Shown: positions 33,484-39,563 of the stretch, in pieces
Layout of the letters: each line of letters begins with the position of its first letter
Numbering within the stretch: the stretch's first letter is position 1
DNA from: Chthonomonadaceae bacterium
Lineage (GTDB): Bacteria > Armatimonadota > Chthonomonadetes > Chthonomonadales > Chthonomonadaceae
DNA length: 39,563 nt
Assembly: GCA_027459665.1 (NCBI GenBank)
Contig: DAIDHN010000037.1
Location: 1-39,563 of the forward strand
Direction of reading: 5' to 3'
Program-made: the position numbers and the translations under genes
Notes under the pieces: generated by a model
What the model saw: only the letters and a program-made list of their open reading frames with translations
Told to the model about the DNA's origin: nothing
Database searches by the model: none

Positions 33484-34400
33484 ACCCCGAACCGTCAGGC
33501 ATTCTTGTGCTGGATAAGCCCGGCGGCATTACCTCTCATGATGCCGTGAACCGTATACGCCGCCTGTTTCACACGCGCAGAGTGGGGCATGCCGGTACCC
33601 TTGACCCCGAAGCCACGGGTGTGCTGGTGATCTGCATTGGGCAGGCAACCCGCCTGGCAGAATATGCTGCTGCCTCCAGCAAGCGGTATGCTGCCGGCTT
33701 CACGCTGGGTGTAGAAACTGCAACTCAGGATGCATGGGGCGAGGTTACTGCCCGAACAGATGCATCTCACCTTGCCGAGCAAGCAGTGCGCGAGGCGGTG
33801 TGCAGGTTTCGCGGCCCGCAGCTGCAGGTGCCTCCCATGGTTTCGGCGCTGCACCACAATGGGCAGCGGTTGTACGAGCTTGCACGCAGGGGGCAGGAAG
33901 TAGTGCGTTTGGCAAGACCGATTACCCTGTACGAATACCATTTGCATGCTTTCTGCCCTGGTGAGCAGGCATTGCTGGAAGTAGAGGTTCTCTGTTCAAC
34001 AGGGGTATACGTGCGCACCCTGGCAGCAGACCTGGGTGCGGCTTTGGGGGTGGGCGGCATGATGCACTCGCTGCGGCGTTTGCAGGCAGGAGCCTTTGGC
34101 CTGGAGGATGCTGTTACCCTGCCGCAACTGGAAGAGCTGCAGCGGGATGGGCGTGAGCTGAGCGTTTTGCTGCCTGCCGCAGCCGTTCTGCGCGGAATGC
34201 CGCAGTATACTCTGCAGTTTGAGCAGGCGCAGCAAACACGCCATGGCAGCCCGTTGCTGCCGGAGCAGATGGGGTTGAATGCAGAAGATATTTCTTCTGA
34301 TCTGCCGCTACTCTTGATGGATGAAGAGGGACAACTAATTGCTCTGGCACGGCTGGAAGAAGGGCGTATACAGCCGTACAAGGTGATGCAGCAGCCATGA
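33480..34400 (+). CDS. truB: tRNA pseudouridine(55) synthase TruB
   Basis: This 306-residue pseudouridine synthase carries the catalytic D42 in GHAGTLDPEATGVL, the KxY-type KRYAAGFTLGVET motif and the STGVYVRTLAADLG motif. It converts U55 of the T-loop of tRNAs to pseudouridine in the cytoplasm. A C-terminal extension of about 60 residues (after about 245) may be a degenerate PUA-like part. ATG 33480 overlaps the pdxT stop (ATGA), and its own stop overlaps the ribF ATG. The truB-ribF order is a common bacterial arrangement. Confidence 0.96.
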   Translation: MNPEPSGILVLDKPGGITSHDAVNRIRRLFHTRRVGHAGTLDPEATGVLVICIGQATRLAEYAAASSKRYAAGFTLGVETATQDAWGEVTARTDASHLAEQAVREAVCRFRGPQLQVPPMVSALHHNGQRLYELARRGQEVVRLARPITLYEYHLHAFCPGEQALLEVEVLCSTGVYVRTLAADLGAALGVGGMMHSLRRLQAGAFGLEDAVTLPQLEELQRDGRELSVLLPAAAVLRGMPQYTLQFEQAQQTRHGSPLLPEQMGLNAEDISSDLPLLLMDEEGQLIALARLEEGRIQPYKVMQQP

Positions 34401-35335
34401 AGGTGATTCACGGCCTGGAGGCGCTTACTGCGCCCCTGCAGCATTCTACTGTGGCCATAGGCAGTTTTGACGGTGTGCACCTGGGGCATCAGGCGCTGAT
34501 TCGGCAGGCGGTAGAGGATGCCCGCCGGCACAGCCGCACCTCGGTGGTATTTACTTTCGACCGTCATCCGGCCGAGCTGCTGCGGCCAGATGCCGCTCCT
34601 CCCCGACTTGCTGCAGCATTCCAGAGAGAGCGGTTTATAGGAGAGTGGAACCCCGATTACCTGGTAGTGGCACGCTTTGAACCTGCACTCGCCTCATTGG
34701 GCAGGGACGAGTTTTTGTGGCAGATACTCAAGGGTATGCTGGGGGCAGAGGCTATTGTTGAAGGGATAGACTTTGGGTTCGGCAAAAACCGCGAAGGAAA
34801 CGTAGCCTATTTGCAGCAAATGCAGCAGGCAGCAGGGTTTGTGCTGTACGCGCTATCGCCTGTGCTGGTCAATGGCATGCCCGCCTCCAGCACCCATGTG
34901 CGCGATCTGCTGCATGCCGGGCAGGTAGAAGAAGCTGCCGATGTGCTGGGACGGCCTTACTGGCTCGCAGGCACCGTGGAGAAAGGGATGCAGCTGGGAC
35001 GCACGCTAGGGTATCCCACTGCGAACCTGCATCCCGCCGAGAAGCAGATGGCCCCTGCAGACGGCATTTACGCGGTGATGGCCCTGCTGGAAGATGGAAT
35101 CATGCTGCCCGGTGCATGCAGCATAGGCAGCCGGCCAACAGTGGAAGGTGCGGGGCGAAGCATAGAAACCTACCTGCTGAACTACGAGGGCGATTTGTAT
35201 GGCAGACGCCTCGAAATTGGGTTTGTAAAGAGACTGCGGGATGAGTTGAAATTTGATGATTTGCAAAGCCTGCAAAAGCAGATGGCGGCAGATGTAGAGC
35301 AGACACGCCAGGTTATGAAAGACATACGGCTGTGA
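34397..35335 (+). CDS. ribF: bifunctional riboflavin kinase/FAD synthetase
   Basis: This 312-residue protein has the N-terminal FMN adenylyltransferase module (GSFDGVHLGHQ with H28-L-G-H31, FTFDRHP, FGFGKNREGN) and the C-terminal riboflavin kinase module (RTLGYPTANL, DGIYAV, ETYLLNYEGDLYG). It makes FMN and then FAD from riboflavin. The ATG overlaps the truB stop (ATGA), and its TGA overlaps the GTG of ackA. Its product would supply FAD to the oxidoreductase encoded upstream, although that is a general cofactor and not evidence of a pathway. Confidence 0.96.
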   Translation: MKVIHGLEALTAPLQHSTVAIGSFDGVHLGHQALIRQAVEDARRHSRTSVVFTFDRHPAELLRPDAAPPRLAAAFQRERFIGEWNPDYLVVARFEPALASLGRDEFLWQILKGMLGAEAIVEGIDFGFGKNREGNVAYLQQMQQAAGFVLYALSPVLVNGMPASSTHVRDLLHAGQVEEAADVLGRPYWLAGTVEKGMQLGRTLGYPTANLHPAEKQMAPADGIYAVMALLEDGIMLPGACSIGSRPTVEGAGRSIETYLLNYEGDLYGRRLEIGFVKRLRDELKFDDLQSLQKQMAADVEQTRQVMKDIRL

Positions 35336-36537
35336 AGGTTCTTGCACTCAATGCAGGTAGCTCCAGCCTGAAATACCGCCTTTTTGAGATGCTGGGCAGC
35401 CAGGAAGGAATGTGCGCTGATACACTGCTGGCATCTGGCCAGGTAGAAAAAATAGGACAGGAGAAGCCCCTGTTTCGGTTTCAGTTTGGCGGGAGTGCGG
35501 GCGAACAGGAACTGCAAGATGCTCCGGGGCACGCAGAGTGCTGCAGAACTGCACTGCGTTTACTGGTGCAAAACAGGCTTCTGCCGCACATGCTTGCGCA
35601 TAGAGTGGTGCATGGCGGAGAGCAGTTTACGCAAACCACTCTGCTTACCCCAGAGGTTAGACAGCAACTGGAATCTCTTTCTGAACTGGCGCCTCTGCAC
35701 AACCCCCCTGCACTTGCATGCATGGATGCCGCTGCCGAGGTGCTGGGCAGTCTGCCCGGCGCTGCCTGTTTTGACACTGCATTTCATTCTGCCATGCCTC
35801 CCGAAGCATACAGCTATGCGCTGCCTCAGCAAACAGTGCAGCAGTTTTCTGCGCGGCGATACGGTTTTCATGGCATCTCCTACCAGTACATTTTGCAGCA
35901 GCTTTTGCAGGCAATGAACAGGCCGGCAGAAGGCACACGGCTGATTCTGTGTCATCTGGGGGCAGGGGCGAGCATCTGCGCGGTACTGAATGGAAGAAGC
36001 GTGGACACCAGCATGGGCTATACTCCGCTGGCTGGACTGGTGATGGCAACCCGGTCGGGAGACCTCGATCCCGGTCTGCTGCTCTGCATGCTGGGCAGAG
36101 GCGGCTGTACAGTAACGCAAATGGAGTATATGCTGAACCATGAAAGCGGACTGCGTGCGCTATCTGGCGGCACTGCAGATGTGCAGACTCTGGAAAAACT
36201 GGCGCAGGAGGGCAGTGCGCGTGCTGCCTTTGCGCTGGAGGTGTTTGCACGCTCGGTAAAAAAGACAATCGGGGCGTACGCAGCAGTGCTGGGCGGGGCA
36301 GATGCGGTGTGCTTTACGGGCGGCATTGGGGAACATGATGCCGCAATGCGCACTCGCATTTGCCGGGGCATGAACTGGATGGGGCTGACACTGGACGAGA
36401 CAGCTAACCATGCGTCCCTTTCAGACACTCCGTTGCAGATTCATGCCGCAGGCAGCGGCTGCCAGATATGGGCGGCGCCCACCAACGAAGAGAAGCAGAT
36501 GGCGTATGAAGCATGGCGGCTGATACAGCAGCACTGA
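35332..36537 (+). CDS. ackA: acetate kinase
   Basis: This 401-residue protein matches acetate kinase over its full length: N-terminal LNAGSSSLKY, HRVVHGG, LHNPPAL, FDTAFH, RRYGFHGISY, LCHLGAGASICAV and GGIGEHDAAMR. It interconverts acetate plus ATP and acetyl phosphate plus ADP. The start is GTG 35332 overlapping the ribF stop (GTGA). No phosphate acetyltransferase gene is adjacent, so the usual Pta-AckA pairing must be met elsewhere or acetyl phosphate comes from another enzyme such as phosphoketolase. It is the last gene of the plus-strand run and converges on a PhzF-family gene 15 nt away. Confidence 0.96.
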   Translation: MKVLALNAGSSSLKYRLFEMLGSQEGMCADTLLASGQVEKIGQEKPLFRFQFGGSAGEQELQDAPGHAECCRTALRLLVQNRLLPHMLAHRVVHGGEQFTQTTLLTPEVRQQLESLSELAPLHNPPALACMDAAAEVLGSLPGAACFDTAFHSAMPPEAYSYALPQQTVQQFSARRYGFHGISYQYILQQLLQAMNRPAEGTRLILCHLGAGASICAVLNGRSVDTSMGYTPLAGLVMATRSGDLDPGLLLCMLGRGGCTVTQMEYMLNHESGLRALSGGTADVQTLEKLAQEGSARAAFALEVFARSVKKTIGAYAAVLGGADAVCFTGGIGEHDAAMRTRICRGMNWMGLTLDETANHASLSDTPLQIHAAGSGCQIWAAPTNEEKQMAYEAWRLIQQH

Positions 36538-36552
36538 TACGAGACAGCATGA

Positions 36553-37344
36553 CTAGAACTGCATTTGACACTGCATAGTTGTAACAGCCCTGCCGCGCAG
36601 TTCCACACGATCGCCCAGAAGCTCAACATAGAGGCTGCCGCCACGTGCAGATGCCTGGTAAGCCGAGAAACGGGTGATTTTCAGCCGCTCTGCCCAGAAT
36701 GGCGCCAGGGCGCAATGGGCTGAACCAGTGACTGGGTCTTCATTCACGCCGCATGCTGGATAGAAGCACCTGGAAACAAAATGGTACTGAGGATTGTCAG
36801 ACTGCGCAGTAACAATTACACCGCGTGCCTTCATATGCGCCAGAAGGCTGGCATTGGGCTGAAGACTGCGTACGATGGTTTCTGAGGCAAGCTGTACAAG
36901 GTAGTCCATTCGGTTGAGACCTACGTACAGCAGGTCTGCTCCCAGCGCTTCTTCCAGACCGTTCGGCACTGGTACAGGGAGAGCAGGTTCTACCGGGAAA
37001 TTGAGAGTGATCATGTTCCCGCTTCTTTGTGCGGTAAGCAGCCCGCTGCGCGTGTAAAATCGCGCGGTATCGCCTTCTGCCAGCAGATTGCTTTCTCCCA
37101 GCATGTGCGCGGCAGCCAGCGTGGCATGCCCGCAGAGGTCTACTTCCTGATTTGGAGTAAACCAGCGCAGGTTCCATCCATCTCCCTGCGGCAGCAGAAA
37201 AGCAGTTTCAGACAGGTTCATTTCCAGGGCAGCCTGCTGCATCTGGTGTGCCGGTATTTCGAATGGCAGCATGCACACTGCAGCAGAGTTGCCTGTGAAT
37301 GCCCGGTCGGCAAATGCATCTATCACAACAAGATTCAGCTTCAT
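36553..37344 (-). CDS. PhzF-family isomerase-like protein
   Basis: This is a 263-residue PhzF/diaminopimelate-epimerase-fold protein. Typical motifs are VIDAFADRAFTGNSAAV, NLSETAFLL with the catalytic E46, FTPNQEVDLCGHATLAAAH and NEDPVTGSAHCAL. The well-known member catalyses an isomerisation in phenazine synthesis, but most members are stand-alone enzymes of unknown substrate, and no phenazine genes are here. I start at ATG 37344 with AGGAGG 9 nt upstream, not at the upstream in-frame ATG 37392, which adds 16 residues before the conserved KLNLVVIDAFA. An extended -10 box (TGGTACAAT) lies 23 nt before this start. It is divergent from a nucleotidyltransferase gene. Confidence 0.9.
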   Translation of the reverse strand: MKLNLVVIDAFADRAFTGNSAAVCMLPFEIPAHQMQQAALEMNLSETAFLLPQGDGWNLRWFTPNQEVDLCGHATLAAAHMLGESNLLAEGDTARFYTRSGLLTAQRSGNMITLNFPVEPALPVPVPNGLEEALGADLLYVGLNRMDYLVQLASETIVRSLQPNASLLAHMKARGVIVTAQSDNPQYHFVSRCFYPACGVNEDPVTGSAHCALAPFWAERLKITRFSAYQASARGGSLYVELLGDRVELRGRAVTTMQCQMQF

Positions 37345-37366
37345 ATCTATCGCCCTCCTGATGCAT

Positions 37367-37375
37367 ATTGTACCA
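37367..37375 (-). promoter_or_regulatory. extended -10 promoter for the PhzF-family gene
   Basis: On the minus strand TGG-TACAAT forms an extended -10 element just upstream of the PhzF-family start. It would give a very short leader containing the AGGAGG site. The -35 region is poor, as at the triad promoter candidate (TGG-TAAAAT). Confidence 0.45.
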
Positions 37376-37445
37376 TTCTGTATTGTTTGCATATCAGAGC
37401 CAGGCAGCAGCTTTGGGCAGGAATCTTTTCAGGGTAAGGATGGGC

Positions 37446-37451
37446 TAGAAT
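37446..37451 (+). promoter_or_regulatory. candidate -10 box for the nucleotidyltransferase/MFS pair
   Basis: TAGAAT lies 34 nt upstream of the nucleotidyltransferase start in the divergent spacer. The region 17 nt further upstream has no clear -35 hexamer. Confidence 0.3.
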
Positions 37452-37485
37452 ATACCAGCCGGAATTCATCTCACTGGGGAGTATT

Positions 37486-38076
37486 ATGGATGCATCAGCG
37501 GTACTTTCACTCGCTGCCCTGCTGGAGCAGGAGGGGATTTTTTTCTGTTTGCAGGGCGGATGGGGCATTGATGCTCTTTGCGGCTGCCAAACCCGTGCGC
37601 ACAAGGATATGGATGTGCTGGTAAACCTGTGTTGCCTGGGGCGTTTTATTGACCTGATGGAAGTGCAGGGCTTTGTCTGCAAACTGATATGGGAAGAGAA
37701 TGCGTGGATTGCGGCGCCTTCGCCCCTTGCCATGATAGCCTGCCCTGGTGCGCCTGAGAAAGCGGCTTCAGCATTTGTGCTGAGGAATGCGGCTGGCAAT
37801 GAACTCGATGTGCATGTGATTGAGATGGATGCTGCGGGAAATGGAACCCCCTGCTGGAATACTGAGGAGGTTTTTCAGGCAGTTGATCTGCAGGGCAAGG
37901 GGACAATTTTGGGCAGACCGGTGCGGTGCATGTCGGCAGAAATGCAGATGCTCTGTCATACAGGCTATACCCTTGAGGAGAAAGATTGTAACGACATGTA
38001 TCTGCTAAATAAGCGATTTGGAACTGCACTGCCCGCAGAACTGCAAGGCCAGGCTGTTTCAGGACAGTGCGAATGA
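37486..38076 (+). CDS. ANT/Lnu-like nucleotidyltransferase
   Basis: This 196-residue protein has the nucleotidyltransferase signature of the aminoglycoside/lincosamide-type group (Aminoglyc_resit): G24-G-W-G-I-D-A-L-C-G, then R37-A-H39-K-D41-M-D43, followed by ELDVHVIEMD, which provides the third acidic residue. The enzymes transfer AMP to a hydroxyl of an aminoglycoside (2'' position) or lincosamide, but chromosomal homologues with untested substrates are frequent. GGGGAG lies 4-5 nt before ATG 37486. The stop overlaps the start of an MFS transporter gene, a pairing that would fit detoxification plus efflux (inference). Resistance is not demonstrated. Confidence 0.82.
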   Translation: MDASAVLSLAALLEQEGIFFCLQGGWGIDALCGCQTRAHKDMDVLVNLCCLGRFIDLMEVQGFVCKLIWEENAWIAAPSPLAMIACPGAPEKAASAFVLRNAAGNELDVHVIEMDAAGNGTPCWNTEEVFQAVDLQGKGTILGRPVRCMSAEMQMLCHTGYTLEEKDCNDMYLLNKRFGTALPAELQGQAVSGQCE

Positions 38077-39317
38077 ACCAAAGCACATCACGCAAAATGG
38101 CTTTTGGCCGTTACGATTACGCATCATTTCTCATCTTTCTCATCTATTCGGCAGGTTCGGTGGCAGTGCCTGTCTCACTGGTTATACTGGCACGCGGGCT
38201 GCATTTTCGACTGGATAATGGAGGTCTTTCGGCAGGGGGGGCGCTGCAGCTGGGGCGCACTGCGGCAATGGTGGCTTCCATGCTGCTTTGCGGTGTGCCG
38301 GCAGGACGCTGGGGAAAACGGCGCACGCTTGGCTTGTCTGTGGTTTTGATGGGGCTGGGGGTTGGTTTCTGTTCTCTGGCCCCTTCGTACAGCATTCTGT
38401 TTTTATCGCTCACCCTGGCCGGGGTGGGAGAAGGGGTGATTGAGGGGCTTACCACTCCGTTTGTTCAAGACCTGCACCCTCAAGAACCGGGGCGTTATAT
38501 CAATTTTTCACATGCCTTCTGGTCAGTCGGGGTGGTAATCACCGTTCTTCTATCGGGAGCGCTGCTTGCTGCCGGTGTTTCCTGGCGCATTATCATTGCT
38601 GTCATCGCTTTGCTTGCACTGCTTCCAGCCAGTCTGCTGCTGCTGCCAGAACGTGCTGGCCATGCCTTTCCCGAACACCCCCTGCAGAGGCACGGGATGG
38701 TGGTATGGGACAACGCCAGGGCGATTTTGCAGACAAAGCGGTTCTGGTTCTTTTTTGCTGCCATGTTTATGGCAGGCGGCGGGGAGTTTTGCCTCACATT
38801 CTGGTCGGCAAGCTACATTCAGCTGCACTTTCATGCTACCGCCTGGACGGGCGGCGCCGGCACTGCCTGGTTTGCCGTCGGGATGGCTGCAGGCCGCACG
38901 GGCTGGGGCTATTTGCTGCATCAGCGACACCTGCTGTCGCTGATTCTCTGTTCGGCTCTGGCTGGCATAGTGTTTGCGCTTTTTTTGCCCTGGATTACGC
39001 ATCTGAGCCTGTTTTTTCTCTTACTGTTTCTCATTGGAATAGCCACTGCCCCTTTCTGGCCCAGCATTCAAAGCTATTCCACCGATAGGCTGGTGCGGGC
39101 AGATACCACCCTGCTTTTTATTTTGCTGGCATGCGCGGGTGTACCAGGCTGCGGCGTTGCAACATGGCTTATGGGCTATATAGGCAATCAGCTTGGCGGG
39201 CTGGGCAAAGCCTTCTATCTGGTTCCTGCCTGCTACACGCTGCTGGCTCTGCTTATTGGAGGTGAGCGGCTCATCTGGGGCAGGCAGCCATCGGCAGCAC
39301 CCAATGCTGAAGCGTGA
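38073..39317 (+). CDS. MFS transporter
   Basis: This 414-residue major facilitator has about 12 hydrophobic segments, beginning YDYASFLIFLIYSAGSVAVPVSLVIL. The conserved cytoplasmic-loop motif between helices 2 and 3 is seen as GVPAGRWGKRRTLGLS, and the two halves are separated by a loop near residues 190-215. A later ATLLFILLACAGVPG-like segment sits in a C-terminal helix. It fits the sugar/drug transporter type (FucP/NarK-like body) more than a dedicated multidrug pump. ATG 38073 overlaps the TGA of the nucleotidyltransferase by 4 nt and has AGGA about 8 nt upstream; the in-frame GTG 38067 is an alternative. Substrate unknown. Confidence 0.9.
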   Translation: MNQSTSRKMAFGRYDYASFLIFLIYSAGSVAVPVSLVILARGLHFRLDNGGLSAGGALQLGRTAAMVASMLLCGVPAGRWGKRRTLGLSVVLMGLGVGFCSLAPSYSILFLSLTLAGVGEGVIEGLTTPFVQDLHPQEPGRYINFSHAFWSVGVVITVLLSGALLAAGVSWRIIIAVIALLALLPASLLLLPERAGHAFPEHPLQRHGMVVWDNARAILQTKRFWFFFAAMFMAGGGEFCLTFWSASYIQLHFHATAWTGGAGTAWFAVGMAAGRTGWGYLLHQRHLLSLILCSALAGIVFALFLPWITHLSLFFLLLFLIGIATAPFWPSIQSYSTDRLVRADTTLLFILLACAGVPGCGVATWLMGYIGNQLGGLGKAFYLVPACYTLLALLIGGERLIWGRQPSAAPNAEA

Positions 39318-39338
39318 ATGCACTTGCCGCCAGAACTG

Positions 39339-39539
39339 CGGGGGGCATCCCCGTGCTGAACACGCCAAGCCCTCTGCGAGGGCTGCAGAGCCTTCCGCGT
39401 GCCTCTTTCAGCGCCGACAGGCGCGTCCGGGAGAGGAGCAGGCCGCAAGGCCGGGGTGAGGCTGCTTCACGCGCTGGCGGCTGTTGCACGGGGTTGAAAC
39501 CCCGTGCTGATACGCCAAGCCCTCTTCGAGGGCTGCAGA
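39339..39539. repeat. hairpin-rich direct-repeat element (REP/MITE-like)
   Basis: Two near-identical units of about 41-42 nt lie at about 39349-39390 and 39499-39539. Each reads CCCGTGCTGA, then ACGCCAAGCCCTC-loop-GAGGGCTGCAGA, and the shared AAGCCCTC anchors are exactly 150 nt apart. Each copy has a 7-bp stem with a 3-nt loop (AGCCCTC/GAGGGCT) preceded by a GC hairpin: CGGGG/CCCCG at 39339-39353, and a 10-bp stem GCACGGGGTT/AACCCCGTGC at 39486-39507. Between them are two smaller stems, GCGCC-GACA-GGCGC (39411-39424) and GGCC-GCAA-GGCC (39441-39452). No coding frame is supported. This looks like a dispersed intergenic repeat of palindromic units; it continues to the window end. Confidence 0.7.
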
Positions 39540-39563
39540 ATTTGCTGCCGGGCTGTACCAGCC

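Noticed and set aside
39339-39539. Possible CRISPR array because of spaced repeats.
   Set aside because: Only two copies 150 bp apart, each with strong hairpins, no uniform short spacers, and no cas genes nearby.

Overview
The window is a dense bacterial chromosome segment of about 55-58% GC by eye. Gene starts mostly carry good Shine-Dalgarno sites, and many neighbouring genes overlap by 1-10 nt. The combination points to a poorly studied environmental phylum. Relevant features are a LacI-family regulator, a GH79-type glycosidase C-terminus, a secreted Tricorn-like protease, TPR/aspartyl proteases, an FAD oxidoreductase carrying S-layer-homology repeats, a degenerate RHS core and a MoxR/ABC-2 cluster. 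My best guess is Armatimonadota, with Acidobacteriota as the alternative. This is an inference from gene content, because no rRNA gene is present.

Layout. 1-519 is the 3' end of a secreted glycosidase-like gene. It converges at a strong hairpin on a small secreted Ig-like protein (573-1430, minus). That gene is divergent from a LacI-type regulator (1514-2563, plus, TTG start). A Tricorn-like protease (2560-5805, minus) converges on the regulator. From 14946 down to 5900 runs a minus-strand cluster: yebC, a signal-peptide/two-TM protein, an ABC-2 permease, an ABC ATPase, a second permease, a Met/Gln-rich coiled-coil membrane protein and a MoxR ATPase. These genes are nearly all abutting or overlapping, which suggests one envelope-associated transport or assembly machine. 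Two secreted serine hydrolases follow (15083-17341, minus).

A plus-strand 2-hydroxyacid dehydrogenase (17469-18461) is followed by about 375 nt without an intact gene. That gap holds a decayed RHS-core fragment on the minus strand and a probable promoter. An almost uninterrupted plus-strand run then begins: a vWA protein, a PP2C phosphatase and a kinase/Zn-ribbon/TM/WD40 protein (a TerY-P-type triad), an SDR with an apparent CTG start, a GT2 glycosyltransferase, two paralogous TPR/aspartyl proteases, an NAD-dependent epimerase-like protein, a DUF72 protein, a LysR regulator, an Fn3/FAD-oxidoreductase/SLH protein, and then pdxT-truB-ribF-ackA joined by 4-nt overlaps.

The right end has a PhzF-family protein (minus), divergent from an ANT/Lnu-like nucleotidyltransferase that overlaps an MFS transporter. 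It finishes with about 250 nt of intergenic DNA containing a 150-bp-spaced direct repeat rich in hairpins.

The best candidates for new biology are the triad whose kinase is fused to a membrane-anchored WD40 propeller, and the MoxR/ABC-2/coiled-coil cluster that lacks the usual DUF58 and vWA partners. I saw no tRNA, rRNA, CRISPR array, intact insertion sequence or replication origin.
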